A stretch of DNA of 45,723 nt from an uncultured Ruminococcus sp. (GCA_902776945.1 CACYSH010000005.1:58698-104420); one strand, 5' to 3'; numbered from the stretch's first letter, positions 1 through 8,092 are shown. The notes: generated by a model not told the origin, from the sequence alone. Made by a program: numbers and translations.

Positions 1-7
1 AAAAACG

Positions 8-240
8 GTGTAGGGGCGAGCATCGCTCGCCCGTGTGACCCCGAAATTGCCGTATTTTCAATAGTTTTATATTAGGTTAATGCGTATGGGGCTTGCCCCC
101 ATATGCACTAACCAAATGCAAAACCATTGAAAATACGATATTTTAGGGTCATATGGGCGCAACGGGCGGGAGCAAGCCCCCGTCCTACACCTGATTTTGT
201 GCGGGTTACATATTGTAGGGGCGTGCATTGCGCGTCCGTA
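8..240. repeat. Inverted-repeat element with nested GC-rich hairpins
   Basis: No gene is supported in 1-322 upstream of the TerD-VWA gene. The arms at 51-68 and 120-137 are reverse complements at 17 of 18 positions. Outside them, GTGTAGGGGCG near 8 mirrors CCTACACC near 183, so 8-192 can fold as one long imperfect hairpin. Smaller palindromes are nested inside, for example ATGGGG/CCCCAT around 87-102. A further TGTAGGGGCG motif with a hairpin follows at 212-240. The same TGTAGGGGCG-type motif recurs near 8160, 9964 and 26974. It resembles a non-autonomous intergenic repeat; no transposase is present. Confidence 0.7.
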
Positions 241-322
241 AACACCCACAAAACCACAATTTTACAACATTGCTGATTTACAGCCATAAAATCAATTGAA
301 AAACAAAAAGGAGGAGACCGAT

Positions 323-2086
323 ATGTTAAATTTAGTGCGCGGATACAGGGGCAAGCTCACCGATGTACTCGACGACGGACAGCCGTTCCGCGTGGTCATG
401 CACACGGAGGGCAGAGCTATTTATGACAGCTGCTGCTTCGGCGTGGACGCAGCCGGAAAGCTCTCCGACGACAGGTACATGGTGTTCTATAATCAGACCG
501 CTTCGCCCGGGAACGCCGTCTGCCTGACCAATTCGGGGCGCGCTTCGGAATACACCGTCGATCTGAACGCGCTCCCCCCGCAGATAGACAGGCTTGTTTT
601 CACGGTGAGCATAGACGGCAGCGGCACAATGGGCGAGGTCGTGAGCCATAGGGTCAGCCTTGAGCAGAGCGGCTCGCTCGGCGCGGGGCTTACGCTTTCA
701 GGCAAGGATTTCGAGCGCGAAAGGGCTATCATTGACATTGAGATATACCGCAAGAACGGCTGGCGCTTTTCGGCGATAGCACGCGGCTTTGACGGCGGCT
801 TGAAGGAGCTTCTCAAAAGCTACGGCGGCGAGCCGATAGAAACCACTCCGCCGCCCCCGCCCGCGCCGAAAGCATTGAGACCCGCGCCGTCCTCTCCCGC
901 GAAGCCGAAGGAGCAGCGACCCGCTCCGAAGGTTCAGCCGCGTAAAGCCGCGCCGCCAAAGCCCATGCCGCCCGAGCCTGTGCCGCCGCGCCCGGTGAAT
1001 CCGCCGCCGCAGAGGGGCGTGCAGATGACCCCGCCGCCCAATCCTCAGCCTCAGTACGGTTCGCCGGTGAATCCGCAGCCGCAGCCGCCGCAGAGTTTTT
1101 CGCCGAACAAGCAGTCCCCGCAGGAGCTTTTTGGCAATTCCACGCCCGAACAGCTGTATTTTGCGCAGAACAATCGCGCACCCATGCCGAATCATGCGCC
1201 GCAGTACGGCGGCATGGGGAATCCGCCGCAAAGCCCGAATCCGCAGTACGGCGGCATGGGGAATCCGCCGCAGAATCCGAATCCGCAATACGGCGGGCAG
1301 AGGTCTGCCGCGACCGCTTTCGCCGACGATACGCAGATAGCGGACAGGCTCATGAAAAAGATCAATCTTTCGAAGGATAAAGTCAAGCTCGAAAAGCACG
1401 TTGTCAACCTTTCGAAATGCGTGGTCGATCTCAGCAAGAAAAGCGGGGTCGATCTCGGCAACACGCGGGCTAAGGTCGTTGTGGCGCTGGATTTCAGCGG
1501 CTCGATGTCAAGGCTTTATTCAAACGGCACGGTTCAGGACACGATCAACCGCCTTGTGCCGCTCGGGCTGACCTTCGACGACAACGGCTCGATAGATATG
1601 TTCCTCTTCCAGAGCGATTACCGCAAAATGCCCGACCTGAATCTTTCAAATTACGAGGATTATGTACAGTCGGTCATTCGTCTTTCGGGGTATACTATGG
1701 GCGGGACGAACTATTTCCCGGTATTGCAGGCGATAATCGAGGGAACGTATGTTTCAAAGGGCTTTTTCCGCGGCAGGGAATGGGTACCGCCGATAGTTGA
1801 CGGCGGCGACCCGACGTTCATACTTTTCATTACCGACGGCGAGAATGCCGACCAGTCCATGACAAATAACATAATAAGGAAGTCTTCGGAGATGAATGTG
1901 TTTATCCAGTTTATCGGCATCGGCAATACGACGTTCCGCTACCTCGAACAGCTTGACGACATGGAGGGCAGGCGGCGCGATAATACGGGATTTTCGAAAA
2001 TGGCTGATCTTGCGGCGGCTGATGATAACTTGCTTTATACGAATGTTTTGGAGCAGTTCTCGAAGTGGCTGCGCGGTTTGCAGTAA
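323..2086 (+). CDS. TerD-family protein with C-terminal von Willebrand factor A domain
   Basis: Predicted cytoplasmic protein of 587 residues. ATG 323 is chosen because GGAGGAG lies just upstream; a TTG at 296 is in frame but has no ribosome site. Residues 1 to about 170 resemble a TerD stress/tellurite-resistance (calcium-binding) domain. Residues about 173-326 form a Pro/Gln/Asn-rich linker with tandem repeats. Residues about 385-587 are a VWA domain with a complete-looking MIDAS: DFSGS at residues 390-394, a Thr in TMGGTNYF near 462 and ITDGEN near 504. This is TerF/TerY-like architecture. Ter proteins are known from tellurite, phage and stress phenotypes, but the biochemical role is unclear. 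No other ter gene (terC, terB) lies nearby, so it is an orphan here. Family confident, function not. Confidence 0.85.
   Translation: MLNLVRGYRGKLTDVLDDGQPFRVVMHTEGRAIYDSCCFGVDAAGKLSDDRYMVFYNQTASPGNAVCLTNSGRASEYTVDLNALPPQIDRLVFTVSIDGSGTMGEVVSHRVSLEQSGSLGAGLTLSGKDFERERAIIDIEIYRKNGWRFSAIARGFDGGLKELLKSYGGEPIETTPPPPPAPKALRPAPSSPAKPKEQRPAPKVQPRKAAPPKPMPPEPVPPRPVNPPPQRGVQMTPPPNPQPQYGSPVNPQPQPPQSFSPNKQSPQELFGNSTPEQLYFAQNNRAPMPNHAPQYGGMGNPPQSPNPQYGGMGNPPQNPNPQYGGQRSAATAFADDTQIADRLMKKINLSKDKVKLEKHVVNLSKCVVDLSKKSGVDLGNTRAKVVVALDFSGSMSRLYSNGTVQDTINRLVPLGLTFDDNGSIDMFLFQSDYRKMPDLNLSNYEDYVQSVIRLSGYTMGGTNYFPVLQAIIEGTYVSKGFFRGREWVPPIVDGGDPTFILFITDGENADQSMTNNIIRKSSEMNVFIQFIGIGNTTFRYLEQLDDMEGRRRDNTGFSKMADLAAADDNLLYTNVLEQFSKWLRGLQ
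1202..1290 (+). repeat. 42-bp tandem repeat in the linker of the TerD-VWA gene
   Basis: Two consecutive 42-bp units (1202-1243 and 1244-1285) and the start of a third encode repeated QYGGMGNPPQ-type peptides in the proline-rich linker. The units differ at few positions, so the linker is a likely site of length variation between strains. Confidence 0.8.
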
Positions 2087-2099
2087 TAAGAAAAGTGAA

Positions 2100-2184
2100 G
2101 GCAAACCAAGAGTCTTAGTAAGGGTTGCCCCCCCGGTACGAGCTTGCTCGTGCCGCCCCCTTCCTAAGACTTTTTTGATTTGCC
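2100..2184. repeat. Inverted repeat, AAGTCTTAG family (copy 1)
   Basis: The left arm starts GGCAAACC with AGTCTTAG; the right arm is CCTAAGACT followed by GATTTGCC. Between them is a short palindrome (GTACGAGC/GCTCGTGC, 2135-2154). Related copies lie at 25129-25260 (complete) and as right halves near 10236-10268 and 44484-44500. It directly follows the TerD-VWA stop codon and may act as a terminator; that role is inferred. Confidence 0.7.
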
Positions 2185-2252
2185 GCTGTTTTGCGGGTAA
2201 TATCTTTTTTATGCCTTGTTAAAAGTACAGATTATTATTTACAATGTATCGG

Positions 2253-2281
2253 TTGATTTTTTTAGAGCAATATGGTATAAT
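2253..2281 (+). promoter_or_regulatory. Sigma-A-type promoter for the sufC-sufB operon
   Basis: TTGATT at 2253-2258, a 17-nt spacer and TATAAT at 2276-2281, about 55 nt upstream of the sufC start. Confidence 0.75.
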
Positions 2282-2336
2282 ATTATTTATGCCGCTGTAA
2301 GGCGGTCTAAAGCAATGAAAGGAGCATTTGTCAATA

Positions 2337-3065
2337 ATGCTGAAATTACAGAATATTTCATTCGTAGCACCCGACGGCGGCAAGGCGGCAGAGATAATCC
2401 GCGGTATCGACCTCGATATTCCGTCGGATAAATTTGTTGTGATAACGGGTCCCAACGGCGGCGGTAAATCTACCCTCGCCAAGCTGATCGCGGGTATCGA
2501 AAAGCCCACAGGCGGCAGACTTTTCTATGAAGACGAGGATATTACCGAGCTTAGTATCACCGAACGCGCCCGCAAAGGCATAGGCTTCGCTTTTCAGCAG
2601 CCCGTGCGCTTCAAGGGTCTTACCGTCCTCGATCTGCTCAGGATAGCAGCGGGCAGAAAGCTGTCCGTGTCCGAAGCCTGCGAATATCTTTCGGAGGTGG
2701 GTCTCTGCGCTAAGGACTATATCAAGCGCGAGGTGAACGCTTCGCTCTCGGGCGGCGAATTAAAGCGCATCGAGATAGCGACCGTACTCGCCCGCGACGT
2801 TAAGCTCGCGGTTTTCGACGAACCAGAAGCTGGCATAGACCTCTGGAGCTTCAATAATCTTATAAGGATATTCGAAAAAATGCGCGTCACCGAGAAAAAA
2901 CGCACGGTAATCGTGATCTCGCATCAGGAGCGCATACTCAACATCGCCGATGAGATAATCGTGCTTTCCGACGGACAGGTCATCGACCAGGGTTCCAAGG
3001 AGCGCGTTCTTCCCGAGATAATGGGCGCTAAGTTCACGGCGGATATTTGTCCGAAAATGGAATAA
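2337..3065 (+). CDS. sufC: Fe-S cluster assembly ATPase SufC
   Basis: ABC-type ATPase of the SUF iron-sulfur assembly complex; it pairs with SufB/SufD scaffold subunits in the cytoplasm. The 242-residue protein has Walker A GPNGGGKST, the SufC-type signature LSGGELKR and Walker B AVFDEPEAGID, and an H-loop region ISHQE. The length is normal for SufC. ATG 2337 is preferred, but an in-frame TTG at 2328 lies closer to the AAAGGAG ribosome site, so the start could be three codons earlier. It has its own promoter at 2253-2281 and is followed after about 14 nt by the sufB-like gene. No sufS, sufU or sufD is adjacent, which fits the two-component SufCB arrangement seen in some anaerobes. Confidence 0.93.
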   Translation: MLKLQNISFVAPDGGKAAEIIRGIDLDIPSDKFVVITGPNGGGKSTLAKLIAGIEKPTGGRLFYEDEDITELSITERARKGIGFAFQQPVRFKGLTVLDLLRIAAGRKLSVSEACEYLSEVGLCAKDYIKREVNASLSGGELKRIEIATVLARDVKLAVFDEPEAGIDLWSFNNLIRIFEKMRVTEKKRTVIVISHQERILNIADEIIVLSDGQVIDQGSKERVLPEIMGAKFTADICPKME

Positions 3066-3079
3066 GGAGGAAAGCGCAA

Positions 3080-4006
3080 ATGGCAAAATTAGACGCGGTA
3101 CAGTTAAGGCTGCTGCGCGAGGTGGCTGATCTTCACGAGGTGCCGGAGGGAGCATACAATATCCGTGCAAACGGCGAAGCGGCGGGCAGAAATTCCACCG
3201 CGAATATCGAGATAACCTCAAAGACCGACGTAAGCGGCATTGATATTAGGATAAAGGACGGCACCAAGAACGAGAGTGTTCATATCCCCGTTGTTATGAG
3301 CGAGAGCGGTCTTAAAGAAATGGTTTACAATGATTTCTATGTCGGGAAGGACTGCGATGTGGTCATTGTTGCGGGCTGCGGTATCGACAACTGCGGCAGT
3401 CATGACAGCGAGCATGACGGAATCCACCGCTTCTTCATCGGCAGAAATTCACGGGTGAAGTACGTCGAAAAGCACTATGGCTCGGGCAACGGAACGGGCA
3501 AGCGCATCCTCGACCCGCAGACAGAGGTTTACATGGATGAGGGCAGTTATATGGAAATGGAAATGGTGCAGATAAAGGGCGTTGATTCCACCCGCCGCAC
3601 CACGATAGCCGCGCTGAAAGACAACGCAAAGCTGGTCGTGCGCGAAAGGCTGATGACTCACGGCGAACAGACCGCCGAAAGCATTTATAAGGTAGATTTG
3701 AACGGCGAAGGTTCCAGCGCCGATGTGGTGTCGCGTTCGGTGGCGAGGGACAGCAGCTTTCAGAAGCTCGACCTCTGCGTGAACGGCAACGCGGCTTGCA
3801 GCGGTCATACCGAGTGCGATTCGATAATCATGGATAACGGTCGTATTTTGGCGGTGCCGTCGCTTGAAGCGAACAGCGTTGACGCGGCGCTCGTCCACGA
3901 AGCGGCAATAGGCAAGATCGCGGGCGAACAGCTGATAAAGCTCATGACGCTGGGTCTCACCGAAGCGGAGGCGGAGGAGCAGATAATCAACGGGTTCCTT
4001 AAATAA
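3080..4006 (+). CDS. sufB: SufB/SufD-family Fe-S cluster scaffold, short form
   Basis: Scaffold partner of SufC. ATG 3080 follows AAGGAGG. At 308 residues it is much shorter than classical SufB (about 470), lacking most of the N-terminal region but keeping the beta-helical core and the C-terminal helical region. Visible features are GCGIDNCGSHDSEHDG at about residues 100-115, a Cys in HTECDSI near 248, and the C-terminal LVHEAAIGKI and GFLK ending typical of the family. A lone SufC plus short SufB resembles the minimal SUF-like (SMS) systems of anaerobes; that assignment is by inference. The stop overlaps the next gene by one base (TAATG), implying coupled translation. Confidence 0.88.
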   Translation: MAKLDAVQLRLLREVADLHEVPEGAYNIRANGEAAGRNSTANIEITSKTDVSGIDIRIKDGTKNESVHIPVVMSESGLKEMVYNDFYVGKDCDVVIVAGCGIDNCGSHDSEHDGIHRFFIGRNSRVKYVEKHYGSGNGTGKRILDPQTEVYMDEGSYMEMEMVQIKGVDSTRRTTIAALKDNAKLVVRERLMTHGEQTAESIYKVDLNGEGSSADVVSRSVARDSSFQKLDLCVNGNAACSGHTECDSIIMDNGRILAVPSLEANSVDAALVHEAAIGKIAGEQLIKLMTLGLTEAEAEEQIINGFLK

Positions 4007-4371
4007 TGGAAATTGAGTATATCCACGAGCCGACCGACCTGCAATGCGGACAGGCTGTGCTTGCAATGGTGCTGAAAAAAACGCCCGCCGAGATATGCGA
4101 ATATCTCGGCAACGACCGCGAGACCACGCTCCGCGAGATGAAACGCACGTTCCGCGAGCATGGGGTGGACATTTCCGACGAGCGGGTGCAGGTAACGGAC
4201 AAGCAAGAGCTGCCGCCGCTGTGTCTGCTCAGTCTGGAAACGCCGCGCTGCTGGCATTGGTCGCTGTACGCCGAAGGCACCTTCTACGACCCCGAACACG
4301 GCGTTATGAGCGACTTCCCCGAATCGGCGCGAAAATACTACTGGAAACTGAAAAAAGTGAATAGTGAATAG
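4006..4371 (+). CDS. Small C39-peptidase-like protein
   Basis: 121 residues, starting on the sufB stop codon (TAATG), so it is probably co-translated with it. The N-terminus DLQCGQAVLAMV resembles the active-site stretch of C39/papain-like folds, with Cys14 preceded by Gln12. The C-terminal half has HWSLYAEGTFYDPEHG, placing His84 and Asp95 where the other triad residues would be. There is no signal peptide or ABC domain, unlike bacteriocin-processing C39 transporters, so it is probably cytoplasmic. The last codons run into the heptamer repeat that begins at 4357, so the C-terminus may have been altered by repeat insertion. Substrate unknown; a link to Fe-S assembly is suggested only by position. 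Confidence 0.6.
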   Translation: MEIEYIHEPTDLQCGQAVLAMVLKKTPAEICEYLGNDRETTLREMKRTFREHGVDISDERVQVTDKQELPPLCLLSLETPRCWHWSLYAEGTFYDPEHGVMSDFPESARKYYWKLKKVNSE

Positions 4372-4567
4372 TTAATAGTGAATAGTTAAGGTGTCCGCTT
4401 CGCGGACGATATTATGCGGAAGCTGCGCTCCGCAAAAAATATTCGCTAATCATAGTCATTGCGGTTAAAACTGACGAGCGCAAGCGAGTCAATGCGCGGC
4501 ACGTTCGCCGCGCAACATCGCCGAAGGCGATACCATAACTATTAACTATTCACTATTAACTATTAAC
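4357..4567. repeat. Element flanked by inverted heptamer tandem repeats (GTGAATA type)
   Basis: The left end at 4357-4389 is a tandem array of GTGAATA/GTTAATA heptamers. The right end at 4536-4567 is its reverse complement (TAACTAT/TCACTAT heptamers). Between them is a chain of small hairpins: GTCCGC-TTCG-CGGAC, GCGGA/TCCGC, GACGAGCGCAAGCGAGTC, GCGCGG/CCGCGC and ATCGCCGAAGGCGAT. It overlaps the last 15 bases of the C39-like gene and ends just before the rlmA ribosome site. A structurally similar element lies at 37575-37772. Confidence 0.8.
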
Positions 4568-4596
4568 TTTTTCACAAAAGGAGTGGTGAGGCAGAA

Positions 4597-5412
4597 ATGC
4601 TTGTCTGTCCTGTCTGCCGCACGCGGCTGAAAGAGAATAGGTTCGGGTATGCCTGCAAAAAGGGGCATCGGTTCGATATTGCGGCGCAGGGGTATGTCAA
4701 TCTGCTTGGGGCAAAGCATTCAGGCTCGGGCGACGACCCCGCTATGGTAAAGGCGCGGACGGAGTTTCTCAGCCTTGACAGCTACCGCCCCTTAGCCGAA
4801 AAAGTCGCAGATATAATGAAGTCTCTGCTTGACGGCGCGGAAAATCCCCTCGTGCTGGACTGCGGCTGCGGCGAGGGCTATTATACCAATATTTACGCGG
4901 CGGCGCTCCCTTTCGCGGAGATATTCGGCATGGATATTTCCCGTGCGGCGGTGAAGCACGCGGCTTCCCGGGCGAAGGCGCTGGGGCTTGCCAACGTGCG
5001 CTATGCGGCGGCTTCCTCGTTCGAGCTGCCATTTTCCGACCGCAGCGCCGACATAATCATAAGCACGTTCGCGCCCGTCGCGGGTGAGGAATTTGCCCGA
5101 GTGCTGAAAAAGGGCGGTAAGCTCGTGATAGTCTGTCCCGCGCCCGAGCATCTTATGGGACTGCGGGCGGTGCTTTACGACGAGCCTTATCTGAACAAGC
5201 CCAACGATTACGGCTTGAAGGGCTTTGCGGCGTTCGGCAGTGAGCGGCTTGAATACACGCTTTCGCTCAAAACGAACCGCGATATAATGAATCTCTTCGC
5301 CATGACACCGTATTATTACCGCACTCCCCGCGAGGGCAGGGAACGCCTTGAGCGCCTTGAAAGTCTCGATACGGGCTGCGGCTTTGATATTCTGACCTTT
5401 CGGAAAAAGTAG
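4597..5412 (+). CDS. rlmA: 23S rRNA (guanine-N1)-methyltransferase, RlmA family
   Basis: SAM-dependent methyltransferase that modifies a guanine in helix 35 of 23S rRNA (G745 or G748 depending on subfamily). The 271-residue protein starts with the characteristic zinc-binding segment: Cys4, Cys7, Cys20 and His24. It is followed by the family hallmark GYVNLL and a Rossmann SAM-binding loop LDCGCGEGYYT near residue 89. The length matches RlmA/TlrB. GGAGTGGTGAG precedes ATG 4597. Which of the two guanines is the target cannot be decided from sequence alone. It sits alone between a repeat element and the dockerin gene and has no obvious operon partner. Confidence 0.88.
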   Translation: MLVCPVCRTRLKENRFGYACKKGHRFDIAAQGYVNLLGAKHSGSGDDPAMVKARTEFLSLDSYRPLAEKVADIMKSLLDGAENPLVLDCGCGEGYYTNIYAAALPFAEIFGMDISRAAVKHAASRAKALGLANVRYAAASSFELPFSDRSADIIISTFAPVAGEEFARVLKKGGKLVIVCPAPEHLMGLRAVLYDEPYLNKPNDYGLKGFAAFGSERLEYTLSLKTNRDIMNLFAMTPYYYRTPREGRERLERLESLDTGCGFDILTFRKK

Positions 5413-5509
5413 TCGGGCTGCTTTTTTGACAGATATGTGAACAATGACGATTATACCGTGTATTTTGTGTGAAAAATTTGTTTGGTATAACTAATTTAAT
5501 AAGTCGTTA

Positions 5510-5538
5510 TTGACAAACGCCTTTAGATGTGATATAAT
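5510..5538 (+). promoter_or_regulatory. Consensus promoter for the dockerin protein
   Basis: TTGACA at 5510-5515, a 17-nt spacer and TATAAT at 5533-5538, leaving a leader of roughly 65 nt before ATG 5609. A perfect consensus suggests strong expression. Confidence 0.85.
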
Positions 5539-5608
5539 GATGATGGTCGATTATAACTATTTAAACCGTTCCGCGCTTTGCACGGAGCATTTACAGGAGG
5601 AAAATGAG

Positions 5609-6607
5609 ATGCTTAATAAAAGAATTATTTCGGCTGCTGCGGCTGTTGCCGTTGCTTTTGGTGGAGTAGGTGCACCTGTTTTCGGCGGTTTTGCGCAGAA
5701 TTTTGCTATTACTGCAAGCGCTGTAAGCTATGACTATGAAACTTTCAAAGAGCACTGCATTGAGTGCGGCGCTACTGAAAGAATGATCCAGGAACTTGAT
5801 GCGTTCTTCCTTCCGAACCTTGACTATTTCACCGCTGCCGACTATGCGGCGTTCATGGAGAAAACAGACGAGCTTTATAATGAGTTCATGCTCCCTGCCT
5901 GCATGGCGGCTTACGGAAAGGTTCCTTCCGAGCTTACCAATGTAGAGCGCAGCAGAACCATCCGCAACATGGGAACGCAGAACATGGTAGCGGCTTATAA
6001 CATAATCGCAGAAGTAGCCGCTGAACATGGCGTAATTGTTGACTATGAGATGGATGCTGAGGCAAGACCTCTTCCCGATTGCACTATCACAAGAGAAGAG
6101 ATCCCCGTGAAGGAGTATATCACCGTTTCCGCAAAGACCGAAGATGGCGAGGAATTTGACAATACCATGCTCACCGTATCAATAGTTGATGCTGACGGCA
6201 AGGCGAATTATACTCAGAATGCCGATGAAGAAGGTAAGGTTGAAGTTACCGGTCTTGTTTTTGACGGCGGCAGCATAATTATTGGCTACGAGGGTACTAC
6301 CTACGCTCCGAGAACGGTTCAGTATGACAGTTCTTCCGAGATGACCGACGCTTACCTCTGCAAGTACGGCGACCTTGACGGCAACGGCACGATAGACGTT
6401 GATGACCTTGTCCTTATGCAGAAGAAGGTTGCCGGCTGGCAGGTTGATTCGAGTATCGTTTACGAAGAGGTAGCAAACGCTAACGCTACCGGCGAAATCG
6501 ACATTGACGACCTTATACTTGAGCAGAAGAAGGTTGCAGGCTGGAACGTAACTCTCGGTGCGCCTGCTGCATCGAACGGTGACGTTACTCCCGTTATCGA
6601 GGAATAA
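5609..6607 (+). CDS. Secreted protein with C-terminal type I dockerin module
   Basis: 332-residue exported protein. ATG 5609 follows AGGAGG at 5595-5600. The N-terminus is a signal peptide (LNKR, a long Ala/Val/Gly hydrophobic core, Ala-X-Ala before about residue 42). The middle has a helical region of unknown function and then a beta-rich segment near residues 165-240. The C-terminus carries two calcium-loop repeats, GDLDGNGTIDVDDL and ANATGEIDIDDL, each followed by an identical QKKVAGW helix, as in ruminococcal dockerins. Dockerins bind cohesins in cellulosomes or on the cell surface. No catalytic (glycoside hydrolase) domain is recognised, so it may be a structural or adaptor component. 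Promoter at 5510-5538, terminator at 6664-6696. Confidence 0.85.
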   Translation: MLNKRIISAAAAVAVAFGGVGAPVFGGFAQNFAITASAVSYDYETFKEHCIECGATERMIQELDAFFLPNLDYFTAADYAAFMEKTDELYNEFMLPACMAAYGKVPSELTNVERSRTIRNMGTQNMVAAYNIIAEVAAEHGVIVDYEMDAEARPLPDCTITREEIPVKEYITVSAKTEDGEEFDNTMLTVSIVDADGKANYTQNADEEGKVEVTGLVFDGGSIIIGYEGTTYAPRTVQYDSSSEMTDAYLCKYGDLDGNGTIDVDDLVLMQKKVAGWQVDSSIVYEEVANANATGEIDIDDLILEQKKVAGWNVTLGAPAASNGDVTPVIEE

Positions 6608-6663
6608 GCATAAGGCGTTTTTGGCGAAAAACGCTGATTTGCGACATGATTTAAGTATAACAG

Positions 6664-6696
6664 GCGGTATGGGCTTTGCTCATACCGCTTTTTTTG
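6664..6696 (+). terminator. Rho-independent terminator after the dockerin gene
   Basis: Eight-base stem GCGGTATG (6664-6671) with CATACCGC (6681-6688), followed by a run of Ts to 6696. It lies between the convergent dockerin and spoVAE genes. Confidence 0.85.
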
Positions 6697-6697
6697 T

Positions 6698-7054
6698 CTA
6701 TTCGCGGGCGGAGCTTCGGGCGGCGAGCGACGCGGCAAGCCCGAAAACCACCGCCGCCGTTATGCCCGCTGCGCCCGCCGTAATGCTGCCCGTGAGGATA
6801 CCCAGCGCGCCGTCCGTGCCGACGCTTTTCCGAACGCCCTCCGCGATAAGATTGCCAAAGCCTGTCAGAGGAACGGCGGCACCCGCTCCCGCAAAGTCGA
6901 TAAGAGGGCGGTAAACGCCTATCGCCCCGAGTATCACGCCCGCGACGACATATCCTGTCAGGATCCTTGCGGGCGTTAGCTTGGTGAAGTCGATAAGCAG
7001 CTGACCCGCCGCGCAGATCGCTCCGCCGATAAGAAACGCTTTGAGAAAGATCAT
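6698..7054 (-). CDS. spoVAE: Stage V sporulation protein AE
   Basis: 118-residue integral membrane protein of the SpoVA channel, which moves dipicolinic acid through the spore inner membrane. The start at 7054 follows AAAGGAG located in the end of spoVAD; only five bases separate the spoVAD stop from this ATG. The sequence has the SpoVAE pattern: an N-terminal membrane segment (FLKAFLIGGAICAAGQLLID), a second segment around TGYVVAGVILGAIG, the conserved VPLTGFGN motif and a Gly/Ala-rich C-terminal membrane segment. The partner SpoVAC is not present in this locus. Confidence 0.9.
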   Translation of the reverse strand: MIFLKAFLIGGAICAAGQLLIDFTKLTPARILTGYVVAGVILGAIGVYRPLIDFAGAGAAVPLTGFGNLIAEGVRKSVGTDGALGILTGSITAGAAGITAAVVFGLAASLAARSSARE

Positions 7055-7059
7055 TCCGT

Positions 7060-8070
7060 TCACTCCTTTCCGGGACAGGCACTCAGCCACACCGCGTGCG
7101 AGATCGAGGGTATCGTTTCGCCCTGCTGCGACATCGTGGGCGACATCAGCGCACCCGTTGCGGCGAAAAGCACGTTTTTCAGCCGCCCGACTTTCAGCAG
7201 CGGCAGGATATGCCCGCAGATCACTGCCGCGCAGCACCCGCACCCGCTGCCGCCCGCGTGAACGTCCTGTTTTTCGAAATCATAAAGCATGGTGCCGCAG
7301 TCGCAGTGGTTCTCGCTGACATCAACGCCCTCACGCGCCGCCAGCTCGCAGAAAAGACGGCTGCCGACCTTGCCGAGATCGCCCGTAAGCACAAGGTCGA
7401 AGCTCGCGGGCGACATACCCGTGTCGCGGAAAAACGCCGAGACCGTAGACCACGCCGCCGGAGCCATTGCCGCGCCCATGTTTGCTGCGTCGGTCACGCC
7501 CAGATCTTCTATCACGCCGACGGCAAAGCCTCGTATGAAGGGCGCTGTTCCTTTGGCGGACACCGCAGCGGCACCGCCCGCCGTTGCCGTCCACTGCGAG
7601 GTGGGCGTGCGCTGTCCGCCGTAATTGAGAGGGAAGCGGTACTGTTTTTCCGCCGAACAAAAGTGCGACGAGGTGACGGCGGCGGCGCATTCGGCGTAGC
7701 CCGCGTGGGTGAAAGCCGCCGCCATGATAAGTCCTTCCGCCATAGTGGAGCAGGCTCCGTACAGCCCGAGAAAGGGAATGCCGAAGCTGCGTATGCCGTA
7801 GGTGGTGCCTGTGCATTGATTGAGCAGGTCGCCGCCGAACAGGAGGTCTATGTCCTGCTCGGTCAGACCTGTTTTTTCTAATAGGTGGAGAAGCGCCTGT
7901 TTTTGCAGCTTGCTTTCGCCCTTTTCGAAGCTGTCGGCGGTCATATAGGGGTCGTCGCTTATTTTGTCGAAGCAGCCGCCGAGGGGTCCTTCGCCTTCGA
8001 GCTTGCCGCCGACCGCCGCCGAGCCGATAACGGAGGGCGGCGAACCGAAAATGTAGGTTTGTCTGCGCAT
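7060..8070 (-). CDS. spoVAD: Stage V sporulation protein AD
   Basis: 336-residue soluble SpoVA subunit with a thiolase/beta-ketoacyl-synthase-like fold, binding dipicolinic acid. Recognisable stretches are FGSPPSVIGSAAVGGKLEG at the start, the GACSTMAEGL motif near residue 110 and the C-terminal HAGGSGCGCCA segment. ATG 8070 follows AAAGGAG. It is the first gene of a two-gene unit with spoVAE. In bacilli spoVAC lies immediately upstream; here the upstream side is an intergenic gap and then the divergent pyk gene. This is the best evidence in the window that the organism belongs to an endospore-forming lineage. Confidence 0.95.
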   Translation of the reverse strand: MRRQTYIFGSPPSVIGSAAVGGKLEGEGPLGGCFDKISDDPYMTADSFEKGESKLQKQALLHLLEKTGLTEQDIDLLFGGDLLNQCTGTTYGIRSFGIPFLGLYGACSTMAEGLIMAAAFTHAGYAECAAAVTSSHFCSAEKQYRFPLNYGGQRTPTSQWTATAGGAAAVSAKGTAPFIRGFAVGVIEDLGVTDAANMGAAMAPAAWSTVSAFFRDTGMSPASFDLVLTGDLGKVGSRLFCELAAREGVDVSENHCDCGTMLYDFEKQDVHAGGSGCGCCAAVICGHILPLLKVGRLKNVLFAATGALMSPTMSQQGETIPSISHAVWLSACPGKE

Positions 8071-8092
8071 GAAGAATCAACTCCTTTGGAGA

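Noticed and set aside
698-1399. Long minus-strand frame across the TerD-VWA gene
   Set aside because: Arg-rich translation typical of the antisense of Pro-rich codons; overlaps a well-supported gene.
4357-4567. CRISPR-like array of heptamers
   Set aside because: Units are 7 bases, directly adjacent and in opposite orientation at the two ends, with no spacers and no cas genes.
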